Shown here: in pieces, positions 17,284 to 25,696 of the stretch
Numbering within the stretch: position 1 is the stretch's first letter
How the letters are laid out: the number at the start of each line of letters is the position of its first letter
Source of the DNA: Fidelibacterota bacterium
Lineage (GTDB): Bacteria > Fidelibacterota > Marinisomatia > Marinisomatales > TCS55
Length of the DNA: 42,759 nt
Direction: 5' to 3'
NCBI GenBank assembly: GCA_018674655.1
Contig: JABGZQ010000029.1
Coordinates: forward strand, 1-42,759
Made by a program: the position numbers and the translations under genes
The notes under the pieces: model-generated
Database searches by the model: none
Told to the model about the DNA's origin: nothing
What the model saw: only the letters and a program-made list of their open reading frames with translations

Positions 17284-18510
17284 ATGGGTAATCAACAACC
17301 CAATATCAATAATCCAAAATCAACAATCTTAACAAACATCGGTTGTTTGGTGACCGCCAATGCTGACGGTGTAGAATCTCTTGAGAATACGTCTATTCTA
17401 ATTGAAAATGGTCATATTTCAGCAATCGGAAAGGGAGAATCGGATAACACAATTGATTGTGGCGGAAAAATGGTTACATGCGGTTTTGTGGATTCTCATA
17501 CCCATCCTGTATTTTTAAATAATCGACATGAAGAATATGCCATGCGTTTGGACGGTGCTTCTTACGAGGAAATTGCTGCGATGGGTGGCGGTATTGTTTC
17601 CAGTGTGAAAGGTGTACGAAATGCGTCTGAGGATGAATTAATCGATAAGGTCTCTCAACGAATGGATCGAATTATTGCGAGTGGCACAACGACCATTGAA
17701 GCAAAGTCTGGGTATGGTCTTGACCTAGAATCAGAATTAAAATCTTTATCTGTTATAAACAAAGTTCATGAAACTCATACAATAGATTTGATCCCTACAT
17801 TTATGGGGGGGCACGCCTTTCCACCGGAATTTGCTAATGATCATGATGGTTTTGTAGATTTCATTTGTGAAGAAATTCTTCCTGCCGTTTCGGCGCAGGG
17901 CATTGCTGTATTTAATGATGTTTTTTGCGAAAATGGTTATTTCACAGTTGCACAATCTCGGCGCATTTTAGAAGCAGGAAAAAAATACGGATTAAAACCG
18001 CGTCTCCATGCAGATGAATTTTCAGATTCCGGTGCAGCGGAATTGGCAGGGGAAGTAGGTGCAATTTCGGCAGATCACCTTATGGCTGTTAGCGCAGACG
18101 GTATTAAGGCTTTAGTGGAGAATAATGTGATTGCTACCTTGCTTCCTGGGACTACGTTTTTCCTCGGAAAATCCACCTATGCACCGGCGAGAGAACTTAT
18201 CAATTCAGGGATTACCCTCTCGCTTGCGACTGATTTTAATCCAGGGAGTTGTCATATTCAATCCATGCCATTTATCATGACGTTGGCTTGTATGCATTTG
18301 AGGATGACTATCGAAGAAGCTTTTCAAGCTGCAACATTTCATGGTGCATTGGCACTTGAATTAGAGGAGAAAATTGGGTCGATTGAGGTGGGAAAATCTG
18401 CTGACTTGATTGTTTGGGATATAAGTAGTTTGCTGGATATACCATATTATGTCTCAAATCACCCAATTCGATATGTCATGAAGAATGGGGAAGTTGTATT
18501 TAAGACTTGA
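17284..18510 (+). CDS. hutI: Imidazolonepropionase
   Basis: 408 residues, an amidohydrolase-family enzyme that opens the ring of imidazolone propionate to N-formimino-L-glutamate, the step after hutU. The metal-site residues are visible: H72 and H74 (VDSHTHPVF), H242 with E245 (LHADEFSDSG), and D317 (LATDFNPGSCH); H265 in ISADHL is the probable catalytic His. The ATG abuts the hutU stop with no gap and has AAGGAG 8 bases upstream, so the two form one operon. The C-terminal IGSIEVGKSADLIVWD is the usual amidohydrolase return strand. Confidence 0.97.
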   Translation: MGNQQPNINNPKSTILTNIGCLVTANADGVESLENTSILIENGHISAIGKGESDNTIDCGGKMVTCGFVDSHTHPVFLNNRHEEYAMRLDGASYEEIAAMGGGIVSSVKGVRNASEDELIDKVSQRMDRIIASGTTTIEAKSGYGLDLESELKSLSVINKVHETHTIDLIPTFMGGHAFPPEFANDHDGFVDFICEEILPAVSAQGIAVFNDVFCENGYFTVAQSRRILEAGKKYGLKPRLHADEFSDSGAAELAGEVGAISADHLMAVSADGIKALVENNVIATLLPGTTFFLGKSTYAPARELINSGITLSLATDFNPGSCHIQSMPFIMTLACMHLRMTIEEAFQAATFHGALALELEEKIGSIEVGKSADLIVWDISSLLDIPYYVSNHPIRYVMKNGEVVFKT

Positions 18511-18569
18511 CTCAAGAACACTCCGTCCTGTAGACTCGCGCTTGTTAAACGTTAAGAAATGGTAAATAA

Positions 18570-19031
18570 ATGACCACAAAAAGAATTTTATCGCTATTCA
18601 TAGTCTTAGTAATGGGTTCGCAAGTTGCTTTTGCAAACTATGCATTTTATCGTAAAATAACCAGTACATGTAAGTTTTATCGTGTGACTGTTGACGAAAA
18701 GAAAATGTCCCTTACGAAGAATACAGACGGTACATATAGCTTTTCGATTGAAATGGAAAGCCTCCGAAATAATTTTGAAATGGTCATGTTGGTTGGATTT
18801 ATTGCCGTTGGGCAGGCCATGAACCATCAAGAAAAAATTGCTAAGAAAAAACCCGGATTCACAGCCATTGTTCCGGAGGATACAGACGTAACGGTAACCA
18901 TTCCGGTATCCAGGCAAAATACAATTATCACGGCTAAGGCAACTGCAGGTCAAATTCGTCAATTGACGAAGGGTAAAATCGACTCAGCAGGTTTTATGCG
19001 TTTGATAAAAAATTCAATTCAAACACTGTAA
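18570..19031 (+). CDS. Secreted protein of unknown function
   Basis: 153 residues. A clear signal peptide (KRILSLFIVLVMGSQVAFA, cleavage probably before NYAFY) sends it out of the cytoplasm. The mature part begins with an aromatic stretch and one Cys (C33), has a hydrophobic segment (EMVMLVGFIAVGQAM) that might be a membrane helix or buried strand, and ends with beta-rich VTVTIPVSRQNTIITAKAT and a KGKIDSAGF motif. I do not recognise the family. It is followed after 12 bases by another small membrane gene and both end at one terminator, so they probably form a two-gene unit. The ribosome-binding site is weak. Confidence 0.75.
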   Translation: MTTKRILSLFIVLVMGSQVAFANYAFYRKITSTCKFYRVTVDEKKMSLTKNTDGTYSFSIEMESLRNNFEMVMLVGFIAVGQAMNHQEKIAKKKPGFTAIVPEDTDVTVTIPVSRQNTIITAKATAGQIRQLTKGKIDSAGFMRLIKNSIQTL

Positions 19032-19043
19032 CAAGGAGGAAGA

Positions 19044-19280
19044 ATGTTAGATCCTACCAGTTGGGGCGGCATGTTCGCACAATACGGTCGTTCTTTATTA
19101 TGGGCGATCACGGCGGCTATCGGTTTCGGCCTGGGCGTTGGTATTTCATTGAAAGTTTTCGATTGGCTTTCAACTGATATTGATGAATGGGAAGAAATTA
19201 AAAAAGGAAACATGGGTGTTTCCATGATTTTTACCGCACTTATCGTCATGGTTGGTTTAATCGTTTATAAAGTTATTTAA
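19044..19280 (+). CDS. Small two-helix inner-membrane protein, DUF350-like
   Basis: 78 residues with two predicted membrane helices: LLWAITAAIGFGLGVGISL and VSMIFTALIVMVGLIVYKV. Between them is an acidic turn (DEWEEIKKGN). The order helix, acidic segment, EIKKGN, helix resembles one half of DUF350 (UPF0719) proteins, a family of unknown function; the match is by eye and moderate. AAGGAGGA at 19033-19040 is a very strong ribosome-binding site with a short spacer. The gene lies 12 bases after the secreted protein and before a bidirectional terminator. Confidence 0.75.
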   Translation: MLDPTSWGGMFAQYGRSLLWAITAAIGFGLGVGISLKVFDWLSTDIDEWEEIKKGNMGVSMIFTALIVMVGLIVYKVI

Positions 19281-19300
19281 ACGAAACCGACATTTCTATA

Positions 19301-19337
19301 AAAAAAACCCATCTCGATTATCGGGATGGGTTTTTTT
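19301..19337. terminator. Bidirectional intrinsic terminator
   Basis: AAAAAAACCCATCTCGA (19301-19317), loop TTA, then TCGGGATGGGTTTTTTT (19321-19337): an 11-bp GC-rich stem with one G-T pair, extended by an A-run and a T-run. Because both flanks are homopolymers it can work on both strands. It sits between the + gene ending at 19280 and the - gene ending at 19369, serving both convergent units. Confidence 0.92.
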
Positions 19338-19368
19338 ATTTATAATAGACGCTTTAATACTTATAATT

Positions 19369-20832
19369 TTACCCATAATTCATCCAAAAGAAATAGGCTA
19401 CAAATGCACCGGCTATCGTATTGATGAAATTAACCATATCGTTTCCAATCCACTTTGATCCAAATATCAGCTTTGTTTTATGATCGCAATGGTATCGATC
19501 CTCAGTTTGGCTGCCACAGTGGCGGCATTTGAATTGTGCTTGGATAAAACGCCCTAATATTGAATCAACTAATGATCCGGTAAGCCCAGCGATTGTGATG
19601 GGGAGCAGCAGGTCGTTTAAATGCAATATTTCTTCACCCAGAATTCCGATAATCAACGCTCCCATAGCCGATCCAAAAATACCAAGAAATGTGACACCCC
19701 CAGAAACACCTCGTGCCACGATTTTTTTCGATAGAACAAGTCTGGGTTGATTTTTTGAATAAAATCCAATTTCGGTTGCCCATGTATCCGCTGTGGCGGC
19801 ACCGATAGCCCCAAGATATAAAACGATGGCTGGTGGAAAATTGGTGAAAAAATAAATGATAGCAAAAATGGTGCCGACTCCTCCGTTAGCCAGTATTTGG
19901 AGTATATTCCGATGAGAATAGGGTTTGTGGTGAAGGTGAGATAAAACGGAGGCCGAAATAAAGAAAAATACGAGGGGAATAATCCAGGGCCAGCCACCAG
20001 AACCAAAAATAATAATTCCCATTAAGAATCCGCTAATCGCACCGCTTGTGGATAAAGATTTTTGTTTCCATGCCAAGGAAAAGATACCGATTGAAATGAC
20101 AGTCCATACCAAGAGTTGGGGCAGAGTTCCATGGGTATAGTTAATCAGAAAAATCTCGTAGGACAAAAAAGTAATAAGTGGCGTCGATAGGTTGTCTGAA
20201 CCGCGAAAACTGATTGATTCGGCTAATGTAGCAGAAAATGCGGTAAAAATACTTAGCCCAATTAAAACAGATAGTGGCATTAAAAAAGCAGCATTATAGA
20301 CTCTGGCAAGAATATCCGTTCCTATCATGATAATTAGGATTGTAGTTCCAAACATTGCTAAAGATCCTCGGCGAGATTTTTTATCTCGCCAGGGAATAAA
20401 AGTAGTTCGACCATTTTTCCCAATAAATGCTGCAATTGGGTCAGCAATTGCCAAGACAAATATGGCTAAAATAAAAGAGACTGGTTTATCCCACCATAAA
20501 TAGGACATAATTAAGACGGAAAGAGGAAAATACACAGTGCCATAGCTTTTACGTTCAGTTGCGTGCATACTTTTTACTTTACCCGACATTAATAAAATCA
20601 TATTAATGACTATAAATAAGATAGATAGAGTTATTAGTTGAACATTAGCTTTAAATATAAATGGACCGGATGCTACGATAAGACCAATAAATATATGGAT
20701 AAATTGTCGTGTGGATTCAGGCGCCCATTTCATATAATGTCGGATGAATTCTGCCATACCGAGTACAATAATGATTCCGGTAAAAATTATTCCGAAAAGT
20801 GTCCAGTCGTTCAATGAATTGATTAGGCCCAT
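19369..20832 (-). CDS. Polytopic fusion: phytol/dolichol-kinase-like domain + DUF92 (VTE6-like) domain
   Basis: 487 residues, multi-spanning membrane protein. Residues 1-230 look like a CTP-dependent polyprenol/phytol kinase: RQFIHIFIG (43-51), ADPIAAFIGKNGRT (130-143), RRGSLAMF (154-161) and ESISFRGSDNLSTP (205-218). Residues 250-487 are DUF92: STSGAISGFLMG, GAIGAATADTWATEIG, ARGVSGGVTFLG, GSLVDSILGR, a Cys-rich CRHCGSQTEDRYHC and NDMVNFIN. In plants and cyanobacteria VTE5 phosphorylates phytol and VTE6, a DUF92 protein, phosphorylates phytyl phosphate; here both types are in one chain, which suggests stepwise making of a prenyl diphosphate. Substrate is inferred only. A terminator ends 12 bases upstream and no ribosome-binding site is clear. 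Confidence 0.82.
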   Translation of the reverse strand: MGLINSLNDWTLFGIIFTGIIIVLGMAEFIRHYMKWAPESTRQFIHIFIGLIVASGPFIFKANVQLITLSILFIVINMILLMSGKVKSMHATERKSYGTVYFPLSVLIMSYLWWDKPVSFILAIFVLAIADPIAAFIGKNGRTTFIPWRDKKSRRGSLAMFGTTILIIMIGTDILARVYNAAFLMPLSVLIGLSIFTAFSATLAESISFRGSDNLSTPLITFLSYEIFLINYTHGTLPQLLVWTVISIGIFSLAWKQKSLSTSGAISGFLMGIIIFGSGGWPWIIPLVFFFISASVLSHLHHKPYSHRNILQILANGGVGTIFAIIYFFTNFPPAIVLYLGAIGAATADTWATEIGFYSKNQPRLVLSKKIVARGVSGGVTFLGIFGSAMGALIIGILGEEILHLNDLLLPITIAGLTGSLVDSILGRFIQAQFKCRHCGSQTEDRYHCDHKTKLIFGSKWIGNDMVNFINTIAGAFVAYFFWMNYG

Positions 20833-20844
20833 GGTTGAAGTTAT

Positions 20845-20877
20845 AAAAAACCCCCCGAAAATAACGGAGGGTTTTTT
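20845..20877 (-). terminator. Intrinsic terminator downstream of the M16 peptidase gene
   Basis: Arms AAAAAACCCCCCG (20845-20857) and CGGAGGGTTTTTT (20865-20877) with a 7-base loop and one C-A mismatch. On the minus strand it ends in a run of U, 26 bases after the peptidase stop. The next minus-strand start codon is only 12 bases further on. Confidence 0.82.
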
Positions 20878-20902
20878 ATATCGATTATGATGAGTAAACT
20901 AC

Positions 20903-23719
20903 TTATTGGGCGAGAGTACCATTGGCATCCAATAGAATCGGATCCCCAAAACCCAGGGATTTCATACCCTCAAGCTGTGTGGCTGCGTCACCTACAACCA
21001 GGTAGATCATTTCGTCCGGACGAATCAGTTTCTTCGCCAATGTATTATGGCTTTCAACTGTCATGTTTCGAACGGATTCCTCCTGATCTTTGATGTAATC
21101 AGAGGGGAATCCATAAGTGGCAATATTGCCGATCATTCCGCGAAGGGCACCCAATGTTTCAAAACGACGGGCATTAGATTTCAAAAGAACATTCTTGGTG
21201 AAATTCAAATCTTCATCGGAAATGGGATCGTGGTATGCGGTCATTAAATCTTTGAAGATGTTGACAGATTCTTCTGTTGTATTAGAGCGAACACCAGAAG
21301 ATGCAGTGAATTTCCCTGGAAGTTTTGAACCACTGAAACCAGTACGAGCTCCATAAGTGAATCCTTTTTCTTCCCGCAGAACCAAATTCACATCACCACT
21401 GAAATTCCCGCCTAGTTTCATATTCATGACGGTGGCAGGGAAGAAGTCAGGATCGGTGCGCGCCAAGCCAAGGTAGCCTATACGGATTTCTGATTGTTTT
21501 GCATTGGGCACATCTACGAAATACACGGTGGCATTTTTATTCGGTATGGGCATTTTATATTCAGGGAATGAAACTTCCTTAACATCCCAACCTTCTACTA
21601 GTCCTTTAAATGCCTTAACGGCTTCACTACGGCTGATATCACCCACAATGCTAACTTTAGCCAGGTTGGCTGAAAAATTGGCACTATAATAGTTTTTTAA
21701 ATCATCCAGTTCAATTGACTGAACCGATTCAACCGTTCCTATTGTTGAGTTGGCTAGAATATGATCGCCATAGATCAACCTATTATACACATTAGATGCA
21801 ATTGAAGATGGGACAGTGGCACGACGTTTGATCGATTCTGCAGTTTCCCGTTTGATGCGGTCAAATTCTGTTTCATCCCAGCGGGGCTCAAAGAGGATCT
21901 CTTCTACCAAAGCCAGTGTTGCACCAAAATTTCGTTTCAGTGTTGTGGCTTCTAAGTTAATGGATTGTTTGCCGGTATTCATCCGGATGTTAGAACCCAA
22001 TGCATCGATAGCTTCCTCTAATTCAACCGGTGTTTTATTGACTGTACCTTCCATTAACATATCGGTAATAAGGTTTGCAACACCCACTTTGTTGGGATCA
22101 TCCAACAACATACCACCATCAATTTGAATCCCAAAACTGATCAAGGGCAGTTCATCATGTTTGGCGCCATAGAGGGACACGCCTTTATCATAATCATGCT
22201 GCCAGATCTTGGGCAGATTTAATCGTGGTTGTGCACCATCTACTGGTTCAACAGATCGGTCAAATGTAGATGGAATTTCAGCCATATCCATGCCACCTTC
22301 ACCCACTGCTTTTGTAACGTTCTTAACGATTTTTTCTTCTTTAATAGGGAATAGGACAGAGCCTTCAGCTACGAGGTCAACTTTTCCTTTGGGTACAAAA
22401 CTGGTCAAAACGTAATTCTGCCCTTTGACATATTTTTCATAGACCCGTTTTACGTCACTCATATTTACATCCAACATTTTTTGGAGTTCAGTGGCAATGG
22501 CGTCTGGAGAACCATAATATTCGTTATAACGGGCCAATTGAAACCCTTTGCCCAGAACTGAAGAAATTCCCTGGTAAAAGCCGGTTTCATATTTGGCTTT
22601 CAGGCGTTCAAGATCTTCTGCTGTAAAGCTTTCATTTTCAAAATGGACAAATGCTTCATGAACGGCAACTTCAACATCGGTGAGGCTGGATGTCGGAAAA
22701 CCATCCACAACAATATTAAATGTCCCTGCAATTTCTTGCGTACCGCTGTAAGAATAAAGGTTGGGTGCCAATTTCTTTTCTTCAACAAGGACTTTATACA
22801 AAGGTGCCTTTTTACCATCGCCCATTAATTGTCCTAATAGTTCCAATGCAGGAGCATCAAAATGTTTTTGATCGACAGTAGGGAAAACCATGGAAAGACG
22901 GGGGGAACTAGCAAAATTGTCTTCGTGATATAACTTTTTAGTTTCGGTTAATTCAATCGGCATGGGTTCAGGATCACCATTATCGGGCCCTGCTTTGATT
23001 TCCCCAAAATACTTTTCAACTAGTTTCTTTACTTCTCTTTTTTCGATATCACCTGCGATAACCATAGTGGCATTGTTTGGTCCATACCATTTTTCGTAGA
23101 ATGACCTTACATCTTCAAGTGTTGCATTTTGAAGATCTTCCAATTCGCCAATTGTTGTCCAGTTATAGGGATGGTCCTCCGGATACAAATTTTTAATAAC
23201 CACATAATTACCATGACCATAAGGGCGGTTATCCACCCGTTGACGTTTTTCATTTTGAACCACTTCCTGTTGATTCTCAAAAGCAGGTTGTGTTACGGTA
23301 GATAGGAGCCAGCCCATGCGGTCAGATTCCATCCAAAGGACAGTCTCTAGCGCATTTTTGGGAACAACTTCATAATATACTGTACCATCTTTATTGGTAC
23401 CGCCATTAAGAGTTCCACCAACATTTTGAATTTTCTTAAAAAATTGGTCTTGGCCCACGTGTTGGGATTCTTGGAACAACATGTGTTCAAAAAGATGAGC
23501 GAATCCTGTTCGTCCGGGTGTTTCACGATTGGATCCTACATGGTATTGGATTGCCACACCAATTATAGGGTCTGACTTATCCTCGTGGAGGATGACGGTC
23601 AATCCATTATCAAGTGTATATTTTTCATATTCAATATTAAATGGTGTATCGGCTTTCTGTTCACATCCAATCATAAAAATGCTTGCAAATATGCCAATGA
23701 TCAGTGATTTTTTAAACAT
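20903..23719 (-). CDS. M16 family zinc metallopeptidase, two-domain lipoprotein
   Basis: 938 residues. The N-terminus is a lipoprotein signal (KKSLIIGIFASIF, lipobox MIGC with C19), so the enzyme is probably lipid-anchored on the periplasmic side. The inverted zinc motif HLFEH gives H75, E78 and H79; the third ligand is probably E157 in EVVQNEKRQ. The first M16 unit spans about residues 30-460 and a second unit about 510-930 (GVSLYGAKHDELPLISFGIQ, then NYYSANFSANLAKVSIVGD); the second lacks HxxEH and should be structural, as in pitrilysin-type pairs. Such proteins degrade peptides in the envelope. AAGGAG lies 7 bases before the ATG. It ends in a terminator. Confidence 0.93.
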   Translation of the reverse strand: MFKKSLIIGIFASIFMIGCEQKADTPFNIEYEKYTLDNGLTVILHEDKSDPIIGVAIQYHVGSNRETPGRTGFAHLFEHMLFQESQHVGQDQFFKKIQNVGGTLNGGTNKDGTVYYEVVPKNALETVLWMESDRMGWLLSTVTQPAFENQQEVVQNEKRQRVDNRPYGHGNYVVIKNLYPEDHPYNWTTIGELEDLQNATLEDVRSFYEKWYGPNNATMVIAGDIEKREVKKLVEKYFGEIKAGPDNGDPEPMPIELTETKKLYHEDNFASSPRLSMVFPTVDQKHFDAPALELLGQLMGDGKKAPLYKVLVEEKKLAPNLYSYSGTQEIAGTFNIVVDGFPTSSLTDVEVAVHEAFVHFENESFTAEDLERLKAKYETGFYQGISSVLGKGFQLARYNEYYGSPDAIATELQKMLDVNMSDVKRVYEKYVKGQNYVLTSFVPKGKVDLVAEGSVLFPIKEEKIVKNVTKAVGEGGMDMAEIPSTFDRSVEPVDGAQPRLNLPKIWQHDYDKGVSLYGAKHDELPLISFGIQIDGGMLLDDPNKVGVANLITDMLMEGTVNKTPVELEEAIDALGSNIRMNTGKQSINLEATTLKRNFGATLALVEEILFEPRWDETEFDRIKRETAESIKRRATVPSSIASNVYNRLIYGDHILANSTIGTVESVQSIELDDLKNYYSANFSANLAKVSIVGDISRSEAVKAFKGLVEGWDVKEVSFPEYKMPIPNKNATVYFVDVPNAKQSEIRIGYLGLARTDPDFFPATVMNMKLGGNFSGDVNLVLREEKGFTYGARTGFSGSKLPGKFTASSGVRSNTTEESVNIFKDLMTAYHDPISDEDLNFTKNVLLKSNARRFETLGALRGMIGNIATYGFPSDYIKDQEESVRNMTVESHNTLAKKLIRPDEMIYLVVGDAATQLEGMKSLGFGDPILLDANGTLAQ

Positions 23720-23775
23720 GGGATTCTCCTTTTTATCAATTTTAAATTAGATTGTTATTACAAAAAGATATTTTA

Positions 23776-23817
23776 TTGTTTGATATATAGACAAAAATTA
23801 CATCAATTGGTTGTCTA
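23776..23817. promoter_or_regulatory. Inverted-repeat cluster upstream of the M16 peptidase gene
   Basis: TAGACAA (23788-23794) and TTGTCTA (23811-23817) are a perfect 7-base inverted repeat with 16 bases between. A third half-site, TTGTTT, lies at 23776-23781 facing AGACAA. They are about 60-100 bases upstream of the minus-strand peptidase start, in AT-rich DNA where its promoter must lie. An operator is possible; a chance dyad in AT-rich sequence is also possible. Confidence 0.35.
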
Positions 23818-23820
23818 ATA

Positions 23821-23847
23821 ATGGTAAATTAATTATGGTAAATTAAT
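23821..23847. repeat. Short tandem repeat, 14-base period
   Basis: ATGGTAAATTAAT occurs twice (23821-23833 and 23835-23847), followed by a third partial copy beginning ATGGT at 23849. The period is 14 bases. It is immediately upstream of the gene remnant and may reflect slippage in non-coding DNA. Confidence 0.7.
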
Positions 23848-23848
23848 A

Positions 23849-24057
23849 ATGGTGATTGACGGTGCTTTTGCGGTTGAGAAAATGATTAATACCTATCGCA
23901 CCTTTCATGCGAGATTCGTCCATTTATCAAAGGAAGTAACGATACCGATATTGATCTGAAAATATCGCCACAGCAATTAGATGATGGGATAAATTATTTG
24001 ATAGACCATGTTCAGAATCGCCATAATGTGGTGAATGAATACTTGGGAAATAATTAA
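23849..24057 (+). pseudogene. Probable frameshifted gene remnant of unknown identity
   Basis: From ATG 23849 one frame reads about 28 codons of protein-like sequence (VIDGAFAVEKMINTYRTF) and runs into TGA at about 23957-23959. In another frame, without any start codon, an open stretch continues to TAA at 24057 and reads EIRPFIKGSNDTDIDLK, then QQLDDGINYLIDHVQNRHN. The two pieces join plausibly across the region 23910-23925 if one indel is assumed. I do not recognise the family. A short real gene or chance reading frames cannot be excluded. Outside this remnant and the listed dyads, 23720-24108 shows no gene. Confidence 0.35.
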
Positions 24058-24067
24058 GAACAGTATT

Positions 24068-24103
24068 AAAAAATAACAATCCTCAAATAAGGGGATTATT
24101 ATT
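24068..24103 (-). terminator. Intrinsic terminator downstream of tRNA-Met
   Basis: Arms AATAACAATCCTC (24072-24084) and GGGGATTATTATT (24091-24103), loop of 6, with one mismatch and one wobble. On the minus strand the hairpin is followed by six U (complement of 24068-24073). It begins 6 bases beyond the 3' end of the tRNA gene, which is also on minus. Confidence 0.75.
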
Positions 24104-24108
24104 TAGAG

Positions 24109-24182
24109 TAGCGGCGCAGGGACTCGAACCCCGGACACCCGGATTATGATTCCGGTGCTCTAACCAGCTGAGCTACGCCGCC
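24109..24182 (-). tRNA. tRNA-Met (anticodon CAU, elongator type)
   Basis: 74 bases fold into a full cloverleaf on the minus strand. The acceptor arm GGCGGCG pairs with CGCCGCU (the outer pair is G-U), D arm GCUC/GAGC, anticodon stem CCGGA/UCCGG around loop AUCAUAA, and a T arm with loop UUCGAGU. The anticodon CAU is at 24146-24148. The GGC..GUAGCUCAG..GGUUAGAGCA body resembles elongator tRNA-Met; a G1-U72 pair argues against an initiator with an unpaired C1. tRNA-Ile2 (lysidine-modified CAU) cannot be fully excluded. CCA is not encoded. Confidence 0.93.
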
Positions 24183-24196
24183 ATTATATTCTTTAA

Positions 24197-25675
<1,479 letters not shown>

Positions 25676-25696
25676 TATTTAAAGGATGTTTGATTC

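Noticed and set aside
22600-22818. Open frames opposite or within the M16 peptidase gene and the ribosomal genes
   Set aside because: They are alternative-frame shadows with no recognisable motifs or good start signals, overlapping well-supported genes.
23720-24108. Mobile element or CRISPR array in the sparse region
   Set aside because: There is no transposase, no terminal inverted repeat of useful length and no regularly spaced repeat; the only tandem repeat is two and a half copies of 14 bases.
24109-24182. tRNA-Ile2 (CAU) as the identity of the minus-strand tRNA
   Set aside because: The body sequence is closer to elongator tRNA-Met; the alternative cannot be fully excluded without a tRNA model score.
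24183-24188. TATAAT on the minus strand touching the tRNA-Met 5' end as a -10 box
   Set aside because: It would place the transcription start inside the mature tRNA.
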